Notes: generated from the sequence alone by a model not told the origin. Positions 1 through 5,499 are shown, numbered from the stretch's first letter. The stretch is DNA of 5,499 nucleotides from Patescibacteria group bacterium (GCA_018968805.1 JAGWZX010000046.1:1-5499), one strand, 5' to 3'. Numbers and translations: made by a program.

Positions 1-1
1 G

Positions 2-703
2 ACGGGTCAGTCGCAGCAATCAGACATCACCGCCCCGCAGGCCATAAACTCGCGGCCGGTGGATTCTTCCGACCATATTATCGGAAATCCTAATGCCAAT
101 ATCGTAATGGTGGAATACTCTGATTTAGAATGTCCTTTCTGCAAGGCCTTCCACGCCACTCTGCAGTCAATCATCGGTACTTACGGCAAAACGGGGCAAG
201 TCGCTTGGGTCTACCGCCATTTCCCATTAAGCATCCATCCGCGTTCTCCGAAGGAATCCCAGGCCGCTGAGTGCGCCTGGCAACTGGCCGGCAATGACGG
301 CTTCTGGAATTATGTAAATAAGGTTTTCTCGGTCACACCGTCAAACAACGGGCTTGATCCGGCGCAACTGCCGGTTATTGCTGGCGAGATCGGCTTGAAT
401 GTGGACCAATTCAATACCTGTCTCAATAGCGGCAAATATGCTTCAAAGATACAAGCTGATTACAACGATGGGCTCAATGCCGGCGTTAACGGCACACCAA
501 ACACGGTTTTGGTTCTTAAAACACCATTGACTGACGCGCAGGCGCAACAGCTTTCTGGCATCAATCAATCCTTCATGCAAAACATGGCGCCGGGATCGCC
601 AAACGTTATAACCATTGATCCTTCGAAGCTCAAAGTGGACATCGGCGGCGCGATTCCGGCGCAAACGATGAAGCAAATTATTGATTTACTTCTGGGAAAG
701 TAG
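2..703 (+). CDS. DsbA-family thiol:disulfide oxidoreductase, 5'-truncated by window edge
   Basis: This is a thioredoxin-fold protein of the DsbA type, which in this family introduces or shuffles disulfides in exported proteins outside the cytoplasmic membrane. The frame is open from base 2, giving 233 visible residues. The redox motif Cys-Pro-Phe-Cys is at fragment residues 44-47, in 'EYSDLECPFCKAFH'. The conserved cis-proline is Pro166 in 'GVNGTPNT'. A second cysteine pair (Cys91 and Cys140) sits in the helical insertion and could form a structural disulfide, as in some DsbA relatives. The first ~19 visible residues are polar (Gln, Ser, Pro) and look like the linker that follows a membrane anchor or signal peptide, which must lie upstream. 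A GTG at 59 is in frame but sits inside this conserved 'RPVDSSDHIIGNP' stretch, so it is not the start. After the cis-proline there is a longer segment than usual (about residues 172-212) before the last helix. The gene ends 22 bases before the convergent helicase stop. Family is confident; substrates and redox partner are unknown. Confidence 0.9.
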   Translation, partial: TGQSQQSDITAPQAINSRPVDSSDHIIGNPNANIVMVEYSDLECPFCKAFHATLQSIIGTYGKTGQVAWVYRHFPLSIHPRSPKESQAAECAWQLAGNDGFWNYVNKVFSVTPSNNGLDPAQLPVIAGEIGLNVDQFNTCLNSGKYASKIQADYNDGLNAGVNGTPNTVLVLKTPLTDAQAQQLSGINQSFMQNMAPGSPNVITIDPSKLKVDIGGAIPAQTMKQIIDLLLGK

Positions 704-716
704 ACTGACACGATTC

Positions 717-732
717 TTTACGCATTTACGCA
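717..732. repeat. 8-bp tandem duplication TTTACGCA x2
   Basis: TTTACGCA occurs twice in direct tandem (717-724 and 725-732), spanning the helicase stop codon (726-728 on the minus strand). The repeat unit gives 'ATGCGTAA' twice on the coding strand of the helicase, so a slippage duplication may have copied the stop region. It is short and may have no function. Confidence 0.6.
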
Positions 733-3686
733 TTAAACCTTTTCGCGAGAGCACAATACTCGCATTCTTTATTGCGGCCGTACGGCTTGAAATCGCAAGG
801 CAAACCAATCCATTTTCCGTTCTCCAAAAGCGCGACATAATCTTTCAAATCCTTCCGCAAAAGATCAATATGCTTTGAATCGATGCTTGTCTCGTATCGA
901 GCGTTCACATCGCCCTCCTCCGCTTCTAAAAACATCAGCCTAGAACGAGAGATAGCCGGCGTTTTTGGGTCAAATCGGAGCAGGTACGAGTACATCGCCA
1001 ATTGACGAAGCATATCGCTCATCCGCCCTTCGTCAGTGGTTTTTTCAATTTCGCTTTTTTTCTTGACCCTGCCTGTTTTAAAATCGACAACCAAAAGCGT
1101 GCCGTCCGGTAAATCTTTCACAATGTCGATTTTGCCGCTGATTTCAATTTTGGAGAAATCTGGGTCGCGCTTTGCTCGAATGCTTTCTTCCGATTTCGCT
1201 CCAAACAATTCCAGCGCCGAATTTTTCATAAACCGCGCCAAAATTCCCTTTCCATCTTTCAAAAAACGCCTTCTCTCGGCTTCGTCATAGACGCGCAGTT
1301 CGTCCAATCGATCTTCCAAAATGGACGCCAGAACTTTCTCAGAAGAGATTTTCTCTGTTATCAGATGCTCAATTGAGCCGTGTATGAAATCACCGAATAT
1401 CAAACTTTCGGTTTTGGTCTCCGGCAAACGCAAAAAGTTCCGAAAGTACCACTTCCACGGACAGCTCCAAAAATTATTCAAAAGCGAGACCGAAACCGAA
1501 ATGTCCGGAAAATGTTCCTTTACCAACGCAGCAATTTCATTTTTTGCATTTTCTGGAATCTCTACCCGGTTTGATAAAACATAGGCAAGCTTGTCCGAAG
1601 CCAAAATTTCACTTTCCGTTTCAACGGCCATCGCTATCTTCCAAAGTTCTTTCGGCAATTCATCTATAATACTGGCAAGTTTTTGGTCAGAGCCGGAATA
1701 ATTTGAACGCGCATAGGAAAGCGTACAAAACCGCTTGGCCCGAGTAATCGCAACGTATAATTCGCGTTTTGCCGTTTGCTCGTCCTTTTTCATGACCTTT
1801 TCTTTCAGCAATTCCGGCAAAGAAATACCAGACCGTTTGCCTCTCATAAGTGAGCTCTCATCCATGTGCGCCACCCAAACAAAATCAAACTCTCGGCCTT
1901 TTGAACCGTGCAAGGTTAAAACTTCAACACCTTGGCCCACGGAAAAAACCGCCAGTGGAATATCCTCGCCGTATGTTTCCATTCTCGCCAGAAATGTCAG
2001 AAATTCCGATAGCGACAATTTTGGATTTTTCTCTATTGATGACAACGCGAGATGCAACATGGTGCGGACAACTTCAATGTCGGTCAAAAGTTTTCGATGA
2101 TCTCGCTCGCCAAAATTGTTTTTGAAAAAAAGTTCCGAAGCGACTTCCTGAACAAACCCGTACACGTCTTTTGTTCCGGCATTTTTGGAAAGCGCGGCAA
2201 AAATTTGTCCTAGCATTTGAATTTCCTTAACGCCTGCTTGGAAACGGTCGGCTGAAAGCTTCCTGCCGTGTTCTTTGATAAAACGATGAGCATCAAGGAA
2301 CGGCACGCCGAAAATAGGGTCTAAAACCAAACGCACTAAGAGACGCGGTTCAAACGGGCTGTTCAAGGCGCTTAAAAAACCTATAAGCGACTGCGTCTCG
2401 GGCAAAGCAAAAAATGCTGTTTTGCCACTGTCGGCTACCGGCAAACCCAAATCTTTAAGAATGGCGGTGGCCGTTCTGACTTGCGCTTGTTTCGGCATCA
2501 AAACAGCGCACTCGTTCGCCGGCACTCCTTCGGCGATTTTTTTCCTAATCTCCATTCCGGCACGGATAATTTCATCCCGCTGATATTCGGCTTCAACAAG
2601 AGACACGGGGTAACTTTCCTTGATACTGCTTGTCAGACCGCCTTTTACCAAGGTGCTTTTCAAAAGACATTCTGCGACATCAAGAATAGTTTGAGTGGAA
2701 CGATAATTTTTCGTTAGAGCGATTCTTTTAGTGCCGGGAAAAGTCTGGCTGAATTTTTCGAAATGGGACAGCGACGCGCCGCCGAAACCGTAAATAAGCT
2801 GGCGGTCATCGCCGACGACAAACACATTCGGTTTTTCAACTCCCGCCCACACCGCTTCCAAAAATTCATTTTGGACGCCGCTAGAATCTTGATGTTCGTC
2901 CACCACAATGTACAAATATCGCTCGCGTAATGTGGCGCGGAACAATTCAGATTTTCTCGCAAGCGCGACAATCATCTCCAAAATGTCCTCGTAATCGGCC
3001 AGATTGCGCTCCGTTTTCGTCTTTTCGTAAAGATCGTAAAACGCACCGGCTTCTTTTGTCCTTTCAAACGCCTCAAGTTTAGCCGAAACGTCTCTTTTCA
3101 ACCCGCCTTTAGTTTTCCCACGCGAAGAAACGTTTGCCGGGTCTTCCTTAAGACGAGTAATATCCGCGGCAACTGCCGCGAGAAAATTATCAGGTGAAAC
3201 TCGTTCGCGCTTTAAAAGGGAAATCAACGACTTCAGATCCTCAAAATTGTGTTCCCCGCCGTTTCGCCGACGCAGTTTTTTCCACTCGTGATTTTCCAAA
3301 AGCTCATCATAAAGCAAAACCTTGTCGGCATCGTCCAAAAGTTTTGGTGATGTTTCCATTCCTAACTCTTCGAAAAATTCCTCCAGAAGTCTCATCGCGA
3401 AACTGTGGAAAGTGGAAACGGAAACGCGCGCGGCGTCGGCACCCATAATTTTGACAAGGCGCTCTCTCATCTCGCGTACGCCTGCATTGGTAAACGTCAA
3501 GCATAAAATTCCGTCTGCCGGCGAAAGTCCCTCGTGCAAAATTTTTCCAATCCTCATGGTCAATACCTTGGTCTTGCCCGTTCCAGGACCGGCAATAACC
3601 ATCACCGGCCCGTCAACGGAATCTACCGCTTTTCTCTGTTCTGCGTTGAGCGCTTGATAAGCCTTTTTGAACGCCATAGAAATCAT
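726..3686 (-). CDS. UvrD/PcrA-type superfamily 1A helicase fused to C-terminal PD-(D/E)XK nuclease
   Basis: An ATP-driven DNA helicase with a nuclease domain, likely processing DNA ends in recombination or repair. Numbering is from ATG 3686 (986 residues). Q motif Gln17 in 'LNAEQRKAV'; Walker A GPGTGKT 33-39; motif Ia 'LTFTNAGVREM' ~63-73; Ib 'STFHSFA' from 91; Walker B 'VVDEHQD' with DEHQ 263-266; motif III 'VGDDRQLIYGFGGA' 291-304; motif IV 'NYRST' ~327-331; motif V 'HGSKGREF' 593-600; motif VI 'ELYVAITRAKR' 642-652. The nuclease domain covers ~730-986: His769 in 'GDFIHGSIEH', Asp854 in 'GKIDIV', Asp868 and Lys870 in 'VVDFKTG', Gln895/Tyr899 in 'QLAMY'. Cys742, Cys964, Cys975 and Cys978 are placed like an iron-sulfur cluster of AddB, AdnB or Cas4 nucleases, but the spacing differs. 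Helicase and nuclease on one chain resembles mycobacterial AdnA/AdnB more than RecBCD. An open frame reaches 3800, but the extra residues are not helicase-like and cross the promoter, so ATG 3686 or ATG 3677 is the start. No clear Shine-Dalgarno site precedes either. Confidence 0.93.
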   Translation of the reverse strand: MISMAFKKAYQALNAEQRKAVDSVDGPVMVIAGPGTGKTKVLTMRIGKILHEGLSPADGILCLTFTNAGVREMRERLVKIMGADAARVSVSTFHSFAMRLLEEFFEELGMETSPKLLDDADKVLLYDELLENHEWKKLRRRNGGEHNFEDLKSLISLLKRERVSPDNFLAAVAADITRLKEDPANVSSRGKTKGGLKRDVSAKLEAFERTKEAGAFYDLYEKTKTERNLADYEDILEMIVALARKSELFRATLRERYLYIVVDEHQDSSGVQNEFLEAVWAGVEKPNVFVVGDDRQLIYGFGGASLSHFEKFSQTFPGTKRIALTKNYRSTQTILDVAECLLKSTLVKGGLTSSIKESYPVSLVEAEYQRDEIIRAGMEIRKKIAEGVPANECAVLMPKQAQVRTATAILKDLGLPVADSGKTAFFALPETQSLIGFLSALNSPFEPRLLVRLVLDPIFGVPFLDAHRFIKEHGRKLSADRFQAGVKEIQMLGQIFAALSKNAGTKDVYGFVQEVASELFFKNNFGERDHRKLLTDIEVVRTMLHLALSSIEKNPKLSLSEFLTFLARMETYGEDIPLAVFSVGQGVEVLTLHGSKGREFDFVWVAHMDESSLMRGKRSGISLPELLKEKVMKKDEQTAKRELYVAITRAKRFCTLSYARSNYSGSDQKLASIIDELPKELWKIAMAVETESEILASDKLAYVLSNRVEIPENAKNEIAALVKEHFPDISVSVSLLNNFWSCPWKWYFRNFLRLPETKTESLIFGDFIHGSIEHLITEKISSEKVLASILEDRLDELRVYDEAERRRFLKDGKGILARFMKNSALELFGAKSEESIRAKRDPDFSKIEISGKIDIVKDLPDGTLLVVDFKTGRVKKKSEIEKTTDEGRMSDMLRQLAMYSYLLRFDPKTPAISRSRLMFLEAEEGDVNARYETSIDSKHIDLLRKDLKDYVALLENGKWIGLPCDFKPYGRNKECEYCALAKRFNA
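745..773 (+). terminator. possible weak intrinsic terminator for the DsbA-like gene
   Basis: A 5-bp perfect stem GCGAG (745-749) / CTCGC (759-763) with a 9-base loop is followed by the T-rich stretch ATTCTTTATT. It lies about 40 bases after the DsbA-like stop codon, inside the 3' end of the convergent helicase gene. The stem is short and the T tract is interrupted, so this is only a candidate. No better terminator is visible in the 22-base gap between the two genes. Confidence 0.3.
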
Positions 3687-3692
3687 TCGGTT

Positions 3693-3721
3693 ATTATAAC
3701 GCGCCTGTTCTGTACTCACAT
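3693..3721 (-). promoter_or_regulatory. putative helicase promoter with perfect -10 box
   Basis: On the minus strand a perfect TATAAT lies at 3698-3693, directly upstream of the helicase ATGs. At 17 bases upstream the -35 position (3721-3716) reads ATGTGA, a poor match, so recognition would rest mostly on the -10 box. A start point 6-7 bases after the box would fall near 3686, on the first ATG itself. The two -35 positions of this promoter and the opposing one touch back to back at 3721/3722. Confidence 0.5.
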
Positions 3722-3749
3722 TTGACAAAATATAATTTAAAAGTATAAT
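3722..3749 (+). promoter_or_regulatory. consensus sigma-70 promoter for the hydrolase
   Basis: TTGACA (3722-3727) and TATAAT (3744-3749) are both perfect consensus hexamers with a 16-base spacer. Transcription would begin near 3756, giving a leader of about 17 bases to ATG 3773. A second TATAATTT copy at 3731-3738 is in the spacer, 13 bases upstream of the first base of the used box, but has no good -35 of its own. The sigma factor encoded at the right end of the window retains the residues expected to read these hexamers. Confidence 0.7.
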
Positions 3750-3772
3750 TTCGCGCAGTGTTTGAAAACCGA

Positions 3773-4588
3773 ATGAGCAAAACCATGAAAACTGACGCAA
3801 TGTTTGATTTGGTGTCGGACCGATCCGAAAGCGGTATCGGCTACGTATGGAACGGCGTTCTCGGTTGTGCGACGGATGATACCGTGGTCTTCGTCCACGG
3901 CATGTGCGGCATGGCGATGCAATTCGCCAACTGGCTTATTGCCTGCGCATCCTGGAACATTCCCGCCTACTCTATTGATTTGGGCGGGCACAAGCAAATC
4001 AAAAATTTGTCGCTCGCGGTGTACGAGGACAACATTTTGGTCTTCCTCTGCAAACTGCCCTGCCAGCGCATTACTCTGGTCGGGCATTCCATGGGCGCGC
4101 CGCTTTGCATGAACGTTTCGTGGCAATGTCCTAAGGTCAAAACCATGATCTCGCTCATGAGCGCGCCTCTTTCGGGGATGCTACCGCCTTTGGCGGTTTT
4201 ACGGCGGACACTGCGCTGGCAATACTTGCGGTCGATGCTTCGGAATGAGCCGTTGTCGTTTCGCCAGGATGACGCCATGTTTTTCTTGCGCGGCGCGCAG
4301 ATGAACGGCCAGGCAGTTTTCGTTCCGGAATCAGGCCGTGTCGTTCGCGAGCTAATCCGCGGCATCAAGGTGCGGCGAAAGATTCCCTGTCAGCATCAGT
4401 TGTTTTACGGTACCAGGGATTATGTCGCGCCGGCACGCCAGCAAAAACGCATCGCCGCCCGGCTGGGTTTAAGCGAACAGGATTGTTTCCAGATTGATTG
4501 CGGCCACATGCCGATGCTGGAAGAAAAGGCGGACCGGCATCTGGAATTCATTCTTTCCGCTTCATCATTTTTAAGCCGTCTTCCATGA
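3773..4588 (+). CDS. alpha/beta hydrolase with complete catalytic triad, substrate unknown
   Basis: A serine hydrolase of the alpha/beta fold, 271 residues from ATG 3773. The oxyanion-hole strand and turn 'VVFVHGMCG' is at residues 38-46. The nucleophile elbow GHSMG is at 104-108 with Ser106. The acid is Asp216 in 'LFYGTRDYVAP' and the base is His245 in 'DCGHMPMLEE', so the triad is in the usual order. Between strand 6 and the acid (about 130-200) lies a basic, helical stretch that would form the cap domain. The layout resembles the broad lysophospholipase / serine aminopeptidase-like (S33-type) group, but this does not fix a substrate. No signal peptide or membrane segment is visible, so it is probably cytoplasmic. 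It has 10 cysteines, which is many for its size. GTG 3758 and ATG 3785 are alternative starts; 3773 is chosen because its context AACCGA-ATG-A is repeated at the divergent gene and the leader length suits the promoter. It appears monocistronic, with its own promoter and terminator. Confidence 0.88.
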   Translation: MSKTMKTDAMFDLVSDRSESGIGYVWNGVLGCATDDTVVFVHGMCGMAMQFANWLIACASWNIPAYSIDLGGHKQIKNLSLAVYEDNILVFLCKLPCQRITLVGHSMGAPLCMNVSWQCPKVKTMISLMSAPLSGMLPPLAVLRRTLRWQYLRSMLRNEPLSFRQDDAMFFLRGAQMNGQAVFVPESGRVVRELIRGIKVRRKIPCQHQLFYGTRDYVAPARQQKRIAARLGLSEQDCFQIDCGHMPMLEEKADRHLEFILSASSFLSRLP

Positions 4589-4606
4589 GAAACGGCTTTT
4601 TATTTT
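4573..4606 (+). terminator. intrinsic terminator overlapping the hydrolase stop codon
   Basis: Stem AAGCCGT (4573-4579) pairs perfectly with ACGGCTT (4592-4598). After a bulged C it can continue with TTC (4581-4583) / GAA (4589-4591), leaving the loop CATGA. The tract TTTTTATTTT (4597-4606) follows. The stop codon TGA (4586-4588) lies in the loop, so the last codons of the hydrolase form the 5' arm. There is no T tract on the other strand, so it acts only on plus-strand transcripts. Confidence 0.85.
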
Positions 4607-4625
4607 GCCATAAACACGCTATAGT
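4597..4625 (+). promoter_or_regulatory. possible tRNA-Pro promoter
   Basis: TATAGT at 4620-4625 is one base off the -10 consensus and would place the start point near 4632, a few bases before the tRNA. The matching -35 at 17 bases spacing is TTTTTA (4597-4602), within the T tract of the preceding terminator. The -35 match is weak, so confidence is limited. Confidence 0.4.
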
Positions 4626-4635
4626 ATGGCCAAAA

Positions 4636-4706
4636 CGGAGTGTAGTATAGTGGCAGTATACATCCATGGGGTGGATGCGGTCCGGGTTCGATTCCCGGCA
4701 CTCCGA
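4636..4706 (+). tRNA. tRNA-Pro, anticodon GGG
   Basis: The sequence folds into a full cloverleaf of 71 bases. The acceptor stem CGGAGTG (4636-4642) pairs with CACTCCG (4699-4705) in all seven positions. The D arm is GTAT / GTAT with G-U pairs at both ends and loop AGTGGCA. The anticodon stem is CATCC (4661-4665) / GGATG (4673-4677) with loop ATGGGGT, so the anticodon is GGG (4668-4670), reading CCC and by wobble CCU. The variable loop has four bases. The T arm is CCGGG-TTCGATT-CCCGG. The C1-G72 pair, discriminator A73 (4706) and G37 are features known for bacterial proline tRNAs and support the identity. CCA is not encoded (ACG follows), so it must be added after transcription. The 32-38 bases are A and U. 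Confidence 0.95.
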
Positions 4707-4725
4707 ACGCAGTGAGGGGGGGCAA

Positions 4726-4747
4726 GCAAGCCAACGATTCGGCTTGC
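4726..4747. other. hairpin between tRNA-Pro and the sigma factor gene
   Basis: A perfect 7-bp stem GCAAGCC (4726-4732) / GGCTTGC (4741-4747) has an 8-base loop. It follows the tRNA on the plus strand and the sigma factor stop on the minus strand. Neither side has a T tract, so it is not a standard intrinsic terminator. It could protect or define a 3' end of either transcript. A run of seven G (4716-4722) lies beside it. I see no gene in 4707-4769. Confidence 0.5.
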
Positions 4748-4769
4748 GACGAAAATCGAACAGCGGAGT

Positions 4770-5499
4770 TTAGTAGCTCTCCAGCCGCTTGGCTTTTTCG
4801 TGCTGGCGGATTTTTTCGTGTGCCTTGGCTTCAATTTGGCGTATACGTTCGCGGGTGACGCCGAACTTCTGGCCGACTTCCTCCAAAGTATGAGTGACGC
4901 CGTCATTTAAGCCGTGACGCATTTCAAGGATTCTGCGCTCCTTTTCCGAAAGGTCGTTCAGCACTTCGCGGACCTGGTCGCCCAAAATGCGCCGCGAAGC
5001 TTCATGGTCGGGCGCAAGGATCTTATCATCAGCCAAAAAATCGCCGAGAGTGGACTTGCCGTCATCACCTTCGTCCCCCACCGGACTTTCGAGCGACACG
5101 GTATCTTGATCGATCTTCTCAATATTGTAAACCTTATCCACGTCAATACCCATTTCCACGGCAATCTCTTCCGGTAACGGATCGCGGCCGAGATCTTGAG
5201 AGAGACGGCGGAACACCTGTTTGTATTTGGCGATGGTTTCCACCATGTGCACCGGCACGCGGATGGTGCGGCTTTGATCGGCAAGAGCGCGGGTAACGGC
5301 CTGGCGGATCCACCAGGTGGCGTAAGTTGAAAATTTGTAACCTTTGGTCCAATCAAATTTGTCAACGGCTTTGAAAAGGCCGAGGTTGCCTTCCTGAATG
5401 AGATCAAGCAAGGTCAAATCGGGACTCCGGCCGACGTACTTTTTGGCAATGGAAACGACAAGGCGCAAGTTGGCACGGGCCAAAAGATTTTTCGCTTCA
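4770..5499 (-). CDS. rpoD: primary RNA polymerase sigma-70 factor, 5' end beyond window
   Basis: The C-terminal 242 residues of a housekeeping sigma factor, which directs RNA polymerase to promoters. Fragment numbering starts at the Glu codon at 5498. Region 2 spans ~1-75 ('[13 protein letters not shown]', '[18 protein letters not shown]', '[21 protein letters not shown]'). The residues equivalent to E. coli Gln437 and Thr440, which read the -10 box, are kept (Gln66 and Thr69), as are the two tryptophans used in melting. Region 3 follows with '[12 protein letters not shown]' at ~78-89, then the 3.2 finger '[21 protein letters not shown]'. Region 4.2 is '[24 protein letters not shown]' (~203-226), with the Arg-Glu...Arg-Gln residues that contact the -35 box. 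The C-terminus 'RLESY' ends with TAA. The frame stays open to the window edge; TTG 5483 is an internal Leu codon within conserved region 2.1, not a start. Region 1 and the true start lie outside. RpoD is preferred over an alternative sigma factor because regions 2-4 are full and consensus-like. Confidence 0.95.
   Translation of the reverse strand, partial: EAKNLLARANLRLVVSIAKKYVGRSPDLTLLDLIQEGNLGLFKAVDKFDWTKGYKFSTYATWWIRQAVTRALADQSRTIRVPVHMVETIAKYKQVFRRLSQDLGRDPLPEEIAVEMGIDVDKVYNIEKIDQDTVSLESPVGDEGDDGKSTLGDFLADDKILAPDHEASRRILGDQVREVLNDLSEKERRILEMRHGLNDGVTHTLEEVGQKFGVTRERIRQIEAKAHEKIRQHEKAKRLESY

Larger units (their letters stand above)
3683..3776. repeat. 10-bp inverted repeat with the start codons of both divergent genes
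   Basis: TCATTCGGTT at 3683-3692 is the exact reverse complement of AACCGAATGA at 3767-3776. Read from each gene's own strand, both arms give AACCGAATGA, with the ATG of the helicase (3686-3684) and of the hydrolase (3773-3775) at the same place in the arm. The arms are 74 bases apart and enclose both promoters. This supports those two ATGs as starts or marks a paired binding site; it may also be chance. Confidence 0.6.

Noticed and set aside
59..703. Start of the DsbA-like gene at GTG 59
   Set aside because: The frame is open to the window edge, GTG 59 falls inside the conserved entry to the thioredoxin domain, and an exported protein would need an N-terminal signal or anchor upstream.
1735..2100. 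Plus-strand open frames inside the helicase gene (also 1036-1290, 1321-1584, 3322-3657)
   Set aside because: They are antisense to a strongly conserved coding sequence, have low-complexity composition typical of shadow frames and show no start signals.
3687..3800. Longer helicase starting at 3800
   Set aside because: The extra 38 residues have no helicase features, cross both promoters and overlap the hydrolase start; the Q motif lies at the expected distance from ATG 3686 or 3677.
4726..4747. Hairpin as a bidirectional intrinsic terminator
   Set aside because: The stem is good, but neither strand has a T tract after it; kept only as an unassigned hairpin.
4636..4775. Integration (att) site at tRNA-Pro
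   Set aside because: The partial repeat copies the 5' end of the tRNA, not the 3' end usual for integrases, has a mismatch, and there is no integrase or foreign cargo.
4619..4906. Minus-strand open frame across the tRNA and the sigma factor 3' end
   Set aside because: It overlaps both a real tRNA and the conserved sigma region 4 in another frame.
4770..5483. Complete sigma factor starting at 5483
   Set aside because: That codon is TTG within conserved region 2.1 and the frame continues with matching residues to the edge, so the gene is cut by the window.
1..5499. CRISPR array, insertion sequence, toxin-antitoxin or defence island
   Set aside because: No regularly spaced repeats, transposase motifs, terminal repeats or paired small genes were found; the helicase-nuclease alone does not make a defence system.

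Overview
The window looks like an ordinary chromosomal segment of an uncultured, small-genome bacterium, most likely of the Candidatus Patescibacteria (CPR) group. I infer this from the style of the genes: a DsbA-like protein with a serine-rich linker leading into a 'DSSDHIIGNPNA' entry, a one-chain UvrD helicase fused to a PD-(D/E)XK nuclease, mixed base composition, few recognisable Shine-Dalgarno sites and a tRNA gene without encoded CCA. The lineage is inferred, not proven. The genetic code appears standard: TGA ends the hydrolase gene, and Trp is encoded by TGG where I checked.

Layout: (1) 2-703, plus strand, is the 3' part of a DsbA-family thiol oxidoreductase whose start lies upstream of the window. 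(2) 726-3686, minus strand, is a large superfamily 1A helicase with a C-terminal nuclease domain, convergent with the first gene and separated from it by 22 bases. (3) 3687-3772 is a compact divergent promoter region with a consensus plus-strand promoter, a TATAAT box for the helicase, and a perfect 10-base inverted repeat that contains the putative ATG of both flanking genes. (4) 3773-4588, plus strand, is an alpha/beta hydrolase with a complete Ser-Asp-His triad, closed by an intrinsic terminator that overlaps its stop codon. (5) 4636-4706, plus strand, is tRNA-Pro(GGG). (6) 4770-5499, minus strand, is the C-terminal two thirds or so of a primary sigma-70 factor, running off the right edge.

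The genes do not form one pathway. The helicase-nuclease is a likely DNA-end processing or repair enzyme, the sigma factor and tRNA are housekeeping, the DsbA-like protein acts outside the cytoplasm, and the hydrolase has no assignable substrate. The sigma factor keeps the residues known in E. coli RpoD to read TTGACA and TATAAT, which fits the consensus-like promoter at 3722-3749. I found no mobile element, CRISPR array, toxin-antitoxin pair or convincing new multi-gene system. The most interesting signals are the symmetrical divergent start region, the possibly leaderless helicase transcript, and the deviations in helicase motif III and in the nuclease cysteine cluster. No stretch over 300 bases lacks a gene.
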